64,000 bases of DNA, from assembly GCA_022792885.1 (NCBI GenBank), contig JAAWBX010000010.1:1-64000 (forward strand), read 5' to 3'. Under the pieces are notes generated by a model. That model ran no database searches and was not told where the DNA came from. It saw nothing but the letters and a program-made list of their open reading frames with translations. Source of the DNA: Lachnospiraceae bacterium. Lineage in GTDB: Bacteria > Bacillota > Clostridia > Lachnospirales > Lachnospiraceae. Shown one piece after another: positions 1 to 8,840 of the stretch (its first letter is position 1; each line of letters begins with the position of its first letter). A program made the position numbers and the translations under genes.

Positions 1-210
1 GTCGGATGTACAGGACTTAAAAACCGAGATGCAGGTTGTGAAGTCGGATGTACAGGGCTTAAAAACCGAAATGCAGGTTGTGAAGTCGGATGTACAGGAC
101 TTAAAAACCGAGATGCAGGTTGTGAAGTCGGATGTACAGGACTTAAAAACCGAGATGCAGGCAGTGAAGTCGGATGTACAAGATTTAAAAACCGAGACAC
201 AGGGGATGAA
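1..210 (+). repeat. five tandem 42-bp coding repeats
   Basis: Units begin at 1, 43, 85, 127 and 169, each starting gtcggatgtac. Copies differ at only a few positions (for example gggctt for ggactt in unit 2, and aagattt in unit 5). The unit length keeps frame and equals two heptads, so copy number can change by slippage without breaking the protein. Confidence 0.9.
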
Positions 211-391
211 AGACAGATTGGAGATTTTGGATATCAAGCAGGATCTGACTCATAAGAGATTGGATAATTTGATGCTGGATGTTAAAGTGTCCGAACGATC
301 CGTTCGAAAAGATATCAAGTTGCTGCAGGACGCCCAGGAGACATTGATCACCGTATTGGAGAATCAGGGTATTTTACCCGCGGCAAAGTAA
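1..391 (+). CDS. coiled-coil repeat protein (5' end outside window)
   Basis: The reading frame is open from the left edge, so the N-terminus is missing. The first 70 residues are five near-identical 14-residue repeats (two heptads each, core V-K-S-D-V-Q-D-L-K-T-E-M-Q), a pattern that predicts a parallel coiled coil. About 60 non-repeated, still helical residues follow, ending in GILPAAK. A hairpin terminator lies 18 bp downstream. The product is soluble, with no signal peptide or membrane segment in the visible part. I do not recognise a specific family; phage-tail, cell-surface and cytoskeletal proteins can all have such tails. Function is unknown. Confidence 0.7.
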   Translation, partial: SDVQDLKTEMQVVKSDVQGLKTEMQVVKSDVQDLKTEMQVVKSDVQDLKTEMQAVKSDVQDLKTETQGMKDRLEILDIKQDLTHKRLDNLMLDVKVSERSVRKDIKLLQDAQETLITVLENQGILPAAK

Positions 392-408
392 GCGGTTACA
401 GAAAAGAG

Positions 409-441
409 CGTGACGCCCATGATCGGAGCGTCACGTTTTTT
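409..441 (+). terminator. intrinsic terminator of the repeat-protein gene
   Basis: An 8-bp perfect stem (cgtgacgc 409-416 with gcgtcacg 428-435) is followed by six T residues. It separates the repeat-protein gene from the hemerythrin operon. Confidence 0.85.
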
Positions 442-457
442 CATTTTGATTACGGAG

Positions 458-486
458 TAGACAAAAAGTAAAAAGATTTTTATAAT
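458..486 (+). promoter_or_regulatory. SigA-type promoter of the hemerythrin-ATPase operon
   Basis: -35 TAGACA (458-463), 17-bp spacer, -10 TATAAT (481-486), in an AT-rich stretch 43 bp before the hemerythrin start. No other promoter is obvious before the two downstream genes, so all three are probably transcribed from here. Confidence 0.65.
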
Positions 487-529
487 AAGAAATAGGATAA
501 ATTACAGAAATTGGGAGGTAAGACTCTTC

Positions 530-1441
530 ATGGAAAAGATCGAGTGGGATAAAAAGTTTAATATCGGAGTGGGAGTGGTGGATAAGGCGCATGTCAAGCT
601 TTTTCGGATCATGAAAAAGCTGCTTGAGATTTCAGAGGATACCGGAACGTATCCGCACATTTATCAGGAAGGAATTAAATATCTGGAAGCTTACTCCATG
701 ACGCATTTTTCGGAGGAAGAAGAATATATGCGTTCCATTCGATATGGAGGATACGCCAGGCATAAGCAGATACACGACAATTTCAGGGATAAGACGCTGG
801 TTTCTCTTAAGAGGGATTTGGAATTATCAAGTTATTCCGGGGTAGCGGTTCAGCGCTTTGTGGGAACCATGAGTAATTGGCTGGCAGAGCACATTATGAG
901 GGAAGATCAGGCGATTGTGGGGAGAGACGTCGGCCGGAAGGGGTATGATTTTTCGTCCCAGGCGGCTACCATATCCAAGGCGCTAAATCGCACGATGCAG
1001 GATGTATTTCAGGTCGAAGCAAAACTTGTCAATACGGATTATAAGGGTGAAAATATAGGAAACGGATTTTATTGTTATCAGTGTTATGATATTGAAGGCG
1101 GGATTCGCTTACAGCTCCTTCTTGGAATGGAGGAACCTCTGTTTCTTCGCGGGGTGAGCCGGATTTTTGGAATGCAGACGATACAGCAAAGTGAGGTGAA
1201 TCGGGCGGCATGGCTGATTTTCCGGTCGCTTTTTCAGGATATGGGAAAATTGTTTCAGGCTGAGGCGGAAGATGAATTTAAGAAAGAAAATCTGCTGACG
1301 AAAGATGAATTTCGTAAGGATTTTATGAAAGGATATCCTTGCAGTTTGCTGTTCAGCACCAAACTCGGATATTTTGTTTTTTGTTATCGCAGTTGGCGGG
1401 TAAGGAATCCGAAAGCGGAGAATGGGAAGACGAAAGGATAA
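530..1441 (+). CDS. bacteriohemerythrin with extra C-terminal domain
   Basis: Residues 1-130 form a bacteriohemerythrin four-helix bundle. All seven di-iron ligands of the family are present: H21, H59, E63, H78, H82, H121 and D126 (motifs DKAH, HFSEE, HKQIH, HIMRED). Such proteins bind O2, and sometimes NO, at a non-heme di-iron site and serve in storage or sensing. Residues 150-303 are an additional alpha/beta domain that I do not recognise, which makes the protein about twice the length of a stand-alone hemerythrin. The start follows a GGGAGG Shine-Dalgarno. Only 33 bp separate it from the ATPase gene, so an input or sensor role for that operon is possible, but this is inference from position. 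Confidence 0.85.
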   Translation: MEKIEWDKKFNIGVGVVDKAHVKLFRIMKKLLEISEDTGTYPHIYQEGIKYLEAYSMTHFSEEEEYMRSIRYGGYARHKQIHDNFRDKTLVSLKRDLELSSYSGVAVQRFVGTMSNWLAEHIMREDQAIVGRDVGRKGYDFSSQAATISKALNRTMQDVFQVEAKLVNTDYKGENIGNGFYCYQCYDIEGGIRLQLLLGMEEPLFLRGVSRIFGMQTIQQSEVNRAAWLIFRSLFQDMGKLFQAEAEDEFKKENLLTKDEFRKDFMKGYPCSLLFSTKLGYFVFCYRSWRVRNPKAENGKTKG

Positions 1442-1474
1442 CGGCCAAAGAACGGTTAAGGAGGAACGGGGAGC

Positions 1475-4400
1475 GTGCAAAACAGGAAAACGATTGCGGA
1501 TCTTCAGAAGGCTTTGGGGCATCTGAGAGATGTTATGACGGGACTCGAAGGCGACATTTCGGAGCTGACGGGAGTCATTCGTACAGGGGAGTGGATACCG
1601 GATTCTCTGTGCGGGATGGTAATGGAGAAATTAAAGGAAATTGAAACCGGGCAAAAAGAATTTGCGGAACGGTTCTCGACATTGAAAGCGGGAACTTTGC
1701 CTTCCAGGATAGCGGATGTTTGCGATATGCTGGATCGGTGGAAACAAAGGGCGGAGGACAGGGACCGATACATAAAAGCCGTTTGTTTTTTTCTGACGCT
1801 GCATTCGGATGAGGAAGCGACGCAGGAATTGCTGGAAAAAAGGAAAAGCGAACTGACCGCTCTGGATTTTTCGGAGATGGACGAACAGGAAATAAAGGAA
1901 GTTGCCGGGAGCTATGTGTGGTTATTTGACGCGTACCATGAGCCGGTTCCGGAGAAGCGGTTTTCTCTGATTTATAAATTGGCTCCTGTTTTTGAAGAAC
2001 CGATCGCGATGGGGATTCAATTTGGGACCTTGAAGAGTCTGGCGCCTGAGGATGTGGAAACGGTGTGCGACGCAGACGTGCAGGGCGAGGCTGCGTGTGC
2101 GGAAGAGGAATCGAAGGAAAACGCGCAGGAGGAAGAGACGCAGGAGGAAGAGGCGCGTGAGGAGAGCTCGGACGATCTTTGGCAGGCGGTCGGGATCGAG
2201 CAGCCGGAAGGAATCGTTGCAAAAGAGGACCGGAGTCTAAGAGAAGAAGTTTCTTTGCCGGAGAGAACGAAGACGTCGGCCGGCGGATTTTTGGAGGGAG
2301 AAAAGGAAGAGCAGGATTCGGTATATCGGAATATGTTGATATCCCGTAAATTCTACGCTGCGACCGCGTATGTAAAAGCGCTTTCGAAGGAAGATGCCCG
2401 CTATGAGACGGTGTATCGCCAGTTATCTTATGCTTTAAACGATCCCATGGGCGGGTGCGGTTATCATTCGGACCGGATATTCGAAGTCTTTTACGGCGAG
2501 GAGAGCCCTCTGCCGGGGCATTATGCGGTTGCGGCTGCCCTGAGGAATTATTTTCTGGATCAGTTTTGTTACGATCATTCGCTGCAGCAACTGCAGATGA
2601 TGTTGGCCGGGAATCCGGTTTTGCGGGAAGAGCCGGTTTTGAATCGGATCGCGTATACCTTGCTGACCTTTAAGACGGATTACCATAGAGGGATTGACCG
2701 CTATGCGGATTACCGGGAAAAAGCGAGGGTCGCTCTGGAAGTCCGCCTGGAAGAGCTAAAGAGGGAGGCGCAGGGGTATTATGCGAATTACAGCGAGAAT
2801 GCGCCCAATAAGCAGGTGGTTGAAACCGGTAAGCTGTTGTTCGGGCCGGGGAGCGATCTGAGTGAGTATTTAAAGATTTTAATTGATGATAACCGTGAAA
2901 TGACGGAACTCCTGGAAGGTTTTCTAAAAGAGCGCTATGTAAAAGACCAGGCGGAAGTCGGCAGGGAGAATATCGATCCGGAGAAAGTGGATGCCGCGCT
3001 GGACGAACACTGGGATCTTGCGGGGCAGAAGATGAAAATCTCGAAAAAACGAGAGAATTTCGCGGGAAGTTTGCGGATGCATTTCTTTAAAAGAACCGTT
3101 AAGATCGTCGGCGTTTTATGTGAGTATGTATTTTGGCTGCGGTCGGCCATGGTTCAAGACGACGATCCCGCCCTCAGGGAATATAAAAAGATTCGGGTGC
3201 CGCTTTTGAAAGATATGGATGACGCCATGAAAAAATTATCCGAATCCGGTAACGGAGATCCGGTTCTTGCGGCCGGTAACGCGGTTCTGATTGAAACGCT
3301 GCGCGAGATGAAAGCGCGTTTGGAAGGAACGTATCAGGAAGAAGAACACAGGTATTTTTACATCAATTTCCTGAGAAGCGATCAGGTTTTGCTGGATGAG
3401 GATTATCTCCCGATTTTGGAGGACGTCCCGGAATTACCGGAACTTTCCGCCAAGAACCGGATTTTGGAACATGATCGGTCCGAGGAAAAAGAATGGTATC
3501 TTCGTCTGTATGAGATTTCCAACAAAGGCGACGGCGGCGACGATTACGGGTCGGCCGGCCGCATCCTTCAATATCTGAGGGAGCGGGGCGTTACGCTTTC
3601 CGGAGTAAAGCTTCAGGAAGATTCTCTGGAGGAAGCCGTTTTGTACCCGCAGGAAGAAGCGAAGGATGAGCGCAGCCGGTTTGTGGAGGACGTGGAACTG
3701 GCCCAGAGTTACGGAAAGATCGACAATACGGTCGAAAACAGCAAAGAAGCGATGCTTCAGATTGTGGACGCCTGGTTTAGCTGGGCGAACGAGACGAAAA
3801 ATTATGGCTTCTTTAAAAAAATACTGAAGGGCTTCCGCAGGAAGATCGAGGAGGACGCCAGACTTCGGGGCGTTGAGTTAAAAGAGAATCTGAACGCATA
3901 CCTGGAGAAAAATGCGGATTGGGAGAAGGACGACCGGATTTTGGGCGTTGTATCGGAGGTGAGGAACCGGATCGAGCAGCAGAATTACGCGGCGGCGGAA
4001 GATCTGTTTAACCGTCTGCTTATGAATGATCTGGAACTGAATTTGGATCCGGGCGAGACGGATCATCTTGCCGGTTTTTTGGACGAGTACGAGATTAACT
4101 ACAGGAAAACGGCCGCGCCGGGCGTGACGCTGATGTCTTTGATTGACATGTCCCGGATCAATAAGGATACCAAGGGGGCTCACAGGCTGCTGGAGAGCTG
4201 GCCTAAGAAAGCCGGCGTCGGGGAAAGCTCGATCCGATCTTTGCTGACGGCGTTGGGCTTCGCCCCGGATACCGTCAGGGCGGAACCTCTTATTCAGGAT
4301 AAGATCGAGAGTTATTTTGTGGTGCTGAAGCGTCCGCAGAATGGCCGCAAGAGTAATTATACCCATCCGATCGCCGCTTTTGGATCGGAAGCGGAGGAGA

Positions 4401-5863
4401 AGGGGTTCCGCGTTGTTTGTCTGTTCGGGAAAACCGACGCCTCGCGTCTGATCGATACCTTCCGCGAGATCGGGAACGCCAGAAATACGATTGTTTTTCT
4501 GGATTACGCGCTGACTCTGGCGGACAGAAGATCGCTGGCGCGCAAGACAAAGAAGGATTTAAGCGGCAAAACGTTTGCGGTTATCGATCGTGTCGTGCTC
4601 TTATATCTGGCAAAGCATTATGCCGAGACGGCCGTCAACCGGATGCTGATGTCCCTTATTATGCCGTTTGCGTCTTACCAGCCTTATATCATTAAATCCG
4701 CGGATATTATGCCGCAGGAGATTTTTATCGGAAGGAAGCAGGAGCTGGAGAAGATTGAATCGCCCACAGGGGTGAACATCGTCTACGGAGGTCGTCAGTT
4801 GGGGAAGACGGCGCTTCTTCGCATGGCAAAAAAGGATATTGACCGGAATGAAAACAAAGACCGCGCGGTCATTGTGAACGCGCTGGAAAAAGATTACAGA
4901 GAAACGGCCAAGGCCGTGTCGGAGGCCCTGTATGATGAAGGGATTTTAAAGAAGGAGAATGTCACGGAGGACTGGGACGAACTCGCCAGGGATATCAAGA
5001 ACCGGCTTCGGGATAAGGAAGATGAGATTCCGTATTTCCTTTTGATGATCGATGAGGCGGATGCTTTTATTGAAAGCTGTGAAGCCGTGGGATATCAGCC
5101 GTTTAACGCCTTAAAGGATATTCAGAGCATCGGATCGGGACGGTTTAAGTTTGTCGTCGCCGGTCTGCGCAACATCGTAAGGTTTAAAAGGATGGCCGCT
5201 TTAAGCAACAACAGCGTGCTGGCGCATCTGGATTCTTTGACCGTCAAACCGTTTAAGTCTATGGAAGCGAGAGAATTGCTGGAAGGTCCGCTGTCTTATC
5301 TGGGTTTCCGTTTCCGGAAAGATGACGAGACGGAGGTGCTGATCTCCACGATCTTCGGGACAACGAATTATTTTCCTGGATTGATCCAGTTGTATGGTAC
5401 GAAACTGATCGAAACCATGAAACGGGATTACGCGGGGTATTCCGAGAGCGAGACGCCGCCGTATTATGTGCAGGAGGCGCATATAAAAAGGGCGCTGGCG
5501 GATCAGACGCTGCAGGAAGATATCCGGAAAAAGTTCTTTATCACGCTCCGGGTGGGCGCGGATGATTATTATTACATTATTGCTTTGCTTATCGCCTATC
5601 ATTATCATCAGAATAAATCGCAAAACGGCTGCGACGCTTCGGACCTGTTAGAATTGGCCAAAGCGTTTTCCGTCAAAAAACTTGTCTCGTTCGGGGAGGA
5701 CGGGGAGGAAAAACTGGGAGCTTTGATGGAGGAAATGCAGGAATTGAACGTGTTGCAGCATGTAGGGGGCGGGCGATACCGTTTTACCAGACACAATTTT
5801 TGTCAGATGATGGGGACGGAGCAGCAGATCGACGACGAACTTATGAACTATATGGAGGATTGA
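1475..5863 (+). CDS. large AAA+/STAND-like ATPase with helical N-terminal region
   Basis: 1462 residues with a GTG start behind AAGGAGG. Residues 1-200 are mostly helical, 205-235 are an acidic Glu-rich linker, and about 290-1000 look like a long alpha-helical solenoid. After a small alpha/beta segment (about 1000-1080) comes a P-loop module: Walker A GGRQLGKT (1105-1112), Walker B LLMIDEAD (1190-1196), then a lid and a C-terminal winged-helix-like part ending at the stop. NTPase followed by a winged helix is the layout of Orc1/Cdc6 and STAND signal-transduction ATPases. The next gene begins one base after its stop, so the pair is translationally coupled. I cannot assign a named family. A regulatory or conflict (defence) ATPase that senses through its solenoid is the most natural reading. 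Confidence 0.75.
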   Translation: MQNRKTIADLQKALGHLRDVMTGLEGDISELTGVIRTGEWIPDSLCGMVMEKLKEIETGQKEFAERFSTLKAGTLPSRIADVCDMLDRWKQRAEDRDRYIKAVCFFLTLHSDEEATQELLEKRKSELTALDFSEMDEQEIKEVAGSYVWLFDAYHEPVPEKRFSLIYKLAPVFEEPIAMGIQFGTLKSLAPEDVETVCDADVQGEAACAEEESKENAQEEETQEEEAREESSDDLWQAVGIEQPEGIVAKEDRSLREEVSLPERTKTSAGGFLEGEKEEQDSVYRNMLISRKFYAATAYVKALSKEDARYETVYRQLSYALNDPMGGCGYHSDRIFEVFYGEESPLPGHYAVAAALRNYFLDQFCYDHSLQQLQMMLAGNPVLREEPVLNRIAYTLLTFKTDYHRGIDRYADYREKARVALEVRLEELKREAQGYYANYSENAPNKQVVETGKLLFGPGSDLSEYLKILIDDNREMTELLEGFLKERYVKDQAEVGRENIDPEKVDAALDEHWDLAGQKMKISKKRENFAGSLRMHFFKRTVKIVGVLCEYVFWLRSAMVQDDDPALREYKKIRVPLLKDMDDAMKKLSESGNGDPVLAAGNAVLIETLREMKARLEGTYQEEEHRYFYINFLRSDQVLLDEDYLPILEDVPELPELSAKNRILEHDRSEEKEWYLRLYEISNKGDGGDDYGSAGRILQYLRERGVTLSGVKLQEDSLEEAVLYPQEEAKDERSRFVEDVELAQSYGKIDNTVENSKEAMLQIVDAWFSWANETKNYGFFKKILKGFRRKIEEDARLRGVELKENLNAYLEKNADWEKDDRILGVVSEVRNRIEQQNYAAAEDLFNRLLMNDLELNLDPGETDHLAGFLDEYEINYRKTAAPGVTLMSLIDMSRINKDTKGAHRLLESWPKKAGVGESSIRSLLTALGFAPDTVRAEPLIQDKIESYFVVLKRPQNGRKSNYTHPIAAFGSEAEEKGFRVVCLFGKTDASRLIDTFREIGNARNTIVFLDYALTLADRRSLARKTKKDLSGKTFAVIDRVVLLYLAKHYAETAVNRMLMSLIMPFASYQPYIIKSADIMPQEIFIGRKQELEKIESPTGVNIVYGGRQLGKTALLRMAKKDIDRNENKDRAVIVNALEKDYRETAKAVSEALYDEGILKKENVTEDWDELARDIKNRLRDKEDEIPYFLLMIDEADAFIESCEAVGYQPFNALKDIQSIGSGRFKFVVAGLRNIVRFKRMAALSNNSVLAHLDSLTVKPFKSMEARELLEGPLSYLGFRFRKDDETEVLISTIFGTTNYFPGLIQLYGTKLIETMKRDYAGYSESETPPYYVQEAHIKRALADQTLQEDIRKKFFITLRVGADDYYYIIALLIAYHYHQNKSQNGCDASDLLELAKAFSVKKLVSFGEDGEEKLGALMEEMQELNVLQHVGGGRYRFTRHNFCQMMGTEQQIDDELMNYMED

Positions 5864-5864
5864 C

Positions 5865-6932
5865 ATGGACAAGCTCTGGTGGAATCACATTACGAAGGCT
5901 CATAAGTTTATGGAAGATATCGTTTCGGCGGCGGCATCGGGGACGAGTATGGTCCTGGCTCTGCCGGAGAATATCCCCTGGCGCATGACTCTGATGGAGA
6001 TGGTGGAGGAGCGGCTGAGGCTGGAGAATCCGAAAAATTCTTTCGAGGCGTTTTCGTGCCCGGAGGAAGAGGCGGGGCTGTTTCTTTTGAACCGGTATTG
6101 TAAGAAAGAAAGGAGGGCCGCTTATCGCTATGGCACGACGTACGCGGCTTTTCTGGGTCAGTGCGAAGATACGGTGCTGAACGACCGTTATCTCTGGATT
6201 TATGATGTACCGGAGGAAAGGTACGGGGAATGGCTCGATTTTATCGTGGAGTACCGCAAGAATGTGGAGAATAAAGCGCCTGCGGTTTTTATTCTTGAAA
6301 CGGACGGGAAAAAGGCGGCCCATAAAGGGCGAAAAGGGATTAAGACGCTTTGTTTTGATCAGAATATCGGGGCTTATGATAAATTCGCGTTCTGCGCCCT
6401 GGCCGCGACGGAAAATAACTGTAAAGATTATATGCGCCCGTATCTGGCGGAACTGGTTTCGACAATATGCAGGGAGGACGTGGAGCTCTGCGCGGCGTGC
6501 GTCGGTCTGGGAAACGTTTTTGTGACGGAGCCGGCGGGTGCGATCGATCGCATCGTGAGAGAGAAGCGCAGAAGCGACGGGGAAGTTTATCGCTTTTCGA
6601 AAACGGAGGAAGAGATCCGGAAGCGGATCTGGGAAACGCAGGTAAAGCATATCTTTCCTGTAATAGAAAAATATCGAAGCGATTTTATAAAGAAACATCA
6701 CGAAGCGATTATGAGGGTTCTGCCCGTCGGTAATTCTTACGGGGAAAGTATTACGATTCCGGAGGACGTCGAGATCGGAACGCTTCTGTATATGGCCGGC
6801 TGCGGAAAGATCGTTTTGAGCGAGCAGGAATACGGGGAACTGCAGCAGTATCGGGAAGCCAGAAACCGGCTGGCGCATTTAAATACGCTGGAGCTTTGCA
6901 TGGTAGATCGGATCTTGAAAAGCGAGGGGTAA
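5865..6932 (+). CDS. uncharacterised ATPase partner with C-terminal HEPN-like motif
   Basis: 355 residues starting one base after the ATPase stop. The N-terminal 170 residues look like an alpha/beta domain (hydrophobic strand SMVLALP near 28-34, LWIYDVP, APAVFILE) with no Walker A motif, so it resembles a degenerate nucleotide-binding fold. The C-terminal third is helical and contains ARNRLAHL, with R333-N334-x3-H338. R-polar-x3-H is the catalytic signature of HEPN ribonucleases and of Swt1-type HEPN domains. The motif lies near the C-terminus, as usual for that fold. An RNase effector or adaptor controlled by the upstream ATPase is an inference. The gene ends right beside a broken cotJC. Confidence 0.6.
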   Translation: MDKLWWNHITKAHKFMEDIVSAAASGTSMVLALPENIPWRMTLMEMVEERLRLENPKNSFEAFSCPEEEAGLFLLNRYCKKERRAAYRYGTTYAAFLGQCEDTVLNDRYLWIYDVPEERYGEWLDFIVEYRKNVENKAPAVFILETDGKKAAHKGRKGIKTLCFDQNIGAYDKFAFCALAATENNCKDYMRPYLAELVSTICREDVELCAACVGLGNVFVTEPAGAIDRIVREKRRSDGEVYRFSKTEEEIRKRIWETQVKHIFPVIEKYRSDFIKKHHEAIMRVLPVGNSYGESITIPEDVEIGTLLYMAGCGKIVLSEQEYGELQQYREARNRLAHLNTLELCMVDRILKSEG

Positions 6933-7245
6933 GTTTTTGGCGTGAAACTGCTGGAGTTTTGGGTGCGTCATGGGGGGCGTTTCTCGTAGGTCCACATGAA
7001 CACATTCCTCCTTCCCAGGGCCAGGGCCTTTCGATCCAGGTCCATTTGTTCGTATCGGTTACATCCGCGTAGGCTAAGGGGCCGACGTTCGCGATATAAG
7101 CGCAGCGGGCCTGCTTCCAGGCTTCACGGGTTTCCTCGTAATAGGCCAGGGCTCTCTGATCTTCCGGGTGGGTATCCAGATAGAGCAGGATGTCGTCCAT
7201 GGCGAAACCGGTTTCATATACGGCTTTTTCCCATTCGTTCATCAT
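6751..7245 (-). CDS. cotJB: spore coat protein CotJB, 3' end altered
   Basis: The first 83 residues match the CotJB family: the YLDTHPED helix, the KxxYxANxGPL-like segment and the C-terminal WIERPWPWEGG. CotJB belongs to the inner coat of endospores, with CotJA and the manganese-catalase-like CotJC. Start ATG 7245 sits 8 nt after AGGGAGG and overlaps the cotJA stop (ATGA). A family member would end soon after WPWEGG. Here the frame runs on for about 75 residues into sequence antisense to the HEPN-like gene, because the native 3' end has been replaced. The last 60-70 residues are therefore junction-derived. Confidence 0.8.
   Translation of the reverse strand: MMNEWEKAVYETGFAMDDILLYLDTHPEDQRALAYYEETREAWKQARCAYIANVGPLAYADVTDTNKWTWIERPWPWEGGMCSCGPTRNAPHDAPKTPAVSRQKLTPRFSRSDLPCKAPAYLNAPAGFWLPDTAAVPRIPARSKRSFRSRPYTEAFRSRRPPES
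6968..6997 (-). pseudogene. cotJC: truncated cotJC (first codons only)
   Basis: Inside the 3' end of cotJB, an ATG at 6997 behind AAGGAGG opens the frame M-W-T-Y-E-K-R, the usual beginning of CotJC (manganese-catalase-like coat protein, normally about 190 residues). It then reads two prolines and a stop. No further cotJC sequence exists to the left, where the HEPN-like gene already starts. The break point is at or just below position 6979. This indicates a deletion or rearrangement that joined the ATPase operon to the coat operon. Confidence 0.7.
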
Positions 7246-7532
7246 CGGGCGCACCTCCCTATTACAAACGGTTTATCCAGTTCCTGGAAAATGCTGCCGA
7301 CGCACAGGGCTTTTTCGTAGGGATATAAATTTCGGAAAGTCTGCCACGGTACGTAAGCCATGGCGATCGGAAATTCGTTTGAGTCGGCGCAGGTAGAACG
7401 GGCCGGATCGTGGTTTTTACAACTGCATTCCGGCAGAGGCCGTGAAAAGCGCCGGTTTCCGGTCGGGCCGGAAGGATTTCTGGCAGGGCGGTTTCCCCCG
7501 CAGCCACAGTAAGTTTGACTGTAATGATCCAC
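7242..7532 (-). CDS. cotJA: spore coat associated protein CotJA
   Basis: 96 residues. The C-terminal half carries the CotJA signature AMAYVPWQ, followed by YPYEKAL, G-IF-ELDKPF. The N-terminal half is a Cys/Pro-rich variable extension. The GTG start at 7532 has AAGGAG seven bases upstream, and the stop overlaps the cotJB start by four bases. In spore formers cotJABC is transcribed in the mother cell under SigE. I could not identify a convincing SigE promoter in the 227 bp up to ilvE. Presence of the operon marks the host as an endospore former, or one derived from spore formers. Confidence 0.85.
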   Translation of the reverse strand: MDHYSQTYCGCGGNRPARNPSGPTGNRRFSRPLPECSCKNHDPARSTCADSNEFPIAMAYVPWQTFRNLYPYEKALCVGSIFQELDKPFVIGRCAR

Positions 7533-7699
7533 TTGGTATCTCCTTTCTTGATTATGCGGTTTCCATTATCATTTTATGAAAAAACGTAGGAATGGTGCAT
7601 GGGGGATGTCCGGCCGGTAACGGACGGGTAGTCTTTCGGAACGAAAAAATGTAAGAAAAGGGGACGAAAGAGAAAAGACTTTCGGAAAAAAGAAAAGAG

Positions 7700-7708
7700 T
7701 GATATAAT
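7700..7708 (+). promoter_or_regulatory. extended -10 promoter of ilvE
   Basis: TGA followed directly by TATAAT (7703-7708), an extended -10 element, about 50 bp upstream of the ilvE start. No good -35 hexamer is seen at 17 bp. The rest of 7533-7700 shows no gene. Confidence 0.5.
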
Positions 7709-7759
7709 AGTCGGAAAATACCGTGAAGGCATGGATTTTTGAGAAAAGGAGGATGTGTG

Positions 7760-8785
7760 ATGGAAAAGAAGAGCCTGGATTGGGCCAATATCGGATTTCA
7801 TTATATTCCTACGGAATGGCGATACGTAGCGAATTATAAAGACGGCGCCTGGGATGAGGGCGGCCTTTCTCCGGATCCGACGGTTGCGATCAGCGAGTGC
7901 GCCGGTGTGCTCCAGTATGCTCAGACCTGTTTTGAAGGACTGAAGGCATATACGACGGAGGACGGAAGGATTGTGACGTTCCGGCCGGATCTGAACGCGG
8001 AACGTATGACGGATACCTGCAGACGGCTTGAAATGCCGGTGTTTCCCGCAGAGCGTTTTCTGAATGCGTTGGATCGGGTTGTGAGGGCGAACGCCGCTTT
8101 CGTACCGCCTTACGGTTCCGGCGCTACGCTTTATGTTCGCCCTTACATGTTTGGTTCGGACGCGGTGATCGGAGTCGCGCCTTCGAAAGAATATCAGTTC
8201 CGGCTGTTTTGTACGCCGGTAGGACCTTATTTCCGGGGAGGCGTCCGTCCTCTGACGATACGGGTAAGTGATTTTGACCGGGCGGCTCCCAACGGGACCG
8301 GACATATCAAGGCGGGCCTGAATTATGCCATGAGCCTGCACGCGATCGTGAATGCTCATGAGGAAGGGTTTGATGAGAATATGTATCTGGATCCGAAGAC
8401 CAGGACAAAAGTGGAGGAGACCGGCGGCGCGAATTTCTTGTTTGTTACGAAGGACGGCAGGGTGGTCACGCCGAAGTCGTCTTCGATTCTTCCGTCGATT
8501 ACCCGCCGCTCGCTGATTCATGTGGCGAAAGAGTACCTGGGGCTTACGGTGGAAGAGCGGGAAGTACTTGTCACGGAACTGGAGGATATGGCTGAGTGCG
8601 GCCTGTGCGGTACGGCAGCGGTGATCTGTCCGGTCGGAAAGATTGTGGATCATGGGAGGGAGATCTGCCTGCCCAGCGGTATGAGCGAGATGGGGCCGGT
8701 TACGAAGAAACTGTATGAGACTTTGACGGGTATTCAGATGGGACGTTTGGAAGCGCCGGAAGGCTGGATCCGCGTGATTGAGTGA
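7760..8785 (+). CDS. ilvE: branched-chain amino acid aminotransferase
   Basis: 341 residues, fold-type IV PLP aminotransferase that transfers amino groups between glutamate and the 2-oxoacids of Leu, Ile and Val. Visible family features are QTCFEGLKAY, LYVRPYMFG, the PLP lysine K184 in HIKAGLNYA, and the phosphate-binding GGANFLF. The ATG at 7760 has AAAGGAGG seven bases upstream, so the in-frame TTG 21 bases earlier is not needed. It is close to, but not co-transcribed with, ilvB-ilvN. Confidence 0.95.
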   Translation: MEKKSLDWANIGFHYIPTEWRYVANYKDGAWDEGGLSPDPTVAISECAGVLQYAQTCFEGLKAYTTEDGRIVTFRPDLNAERMTDTCRRLEMPVFPAERFLNALDRVVRANAAFVPPYGSGATLYVRPYMFGSDAVIGVAPSKEYQFRLFCTPVGPYFRGGVRPLTIRVSDFDRAAPNGTGHIKAGLNYAMSLHAIVNAHEEGFDENMYLDPKTRTKVEETGGANFLFVTKDGRVVTPKSSSILPSITRRSLIHVAKEYLGLTVEEREVLVTELEDMAECGLCGTAAVICPVGKIVDHGREICLPSGMSEMGPVTKKLYETLTGIQMGRLEAPEGWIRVIE

Positions 8786-8840
8786 GAAAGAGGAGAGAAG
8801 GCGTTTTTGATCGGCTGATGTGAGAAGGAGGAACCTGCGC

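Noticed and set aside
1..210. CRISPR-like direct repeats
   Set aside because: The units are contiguous without spacers, keep a reading frame, and encode heptads.
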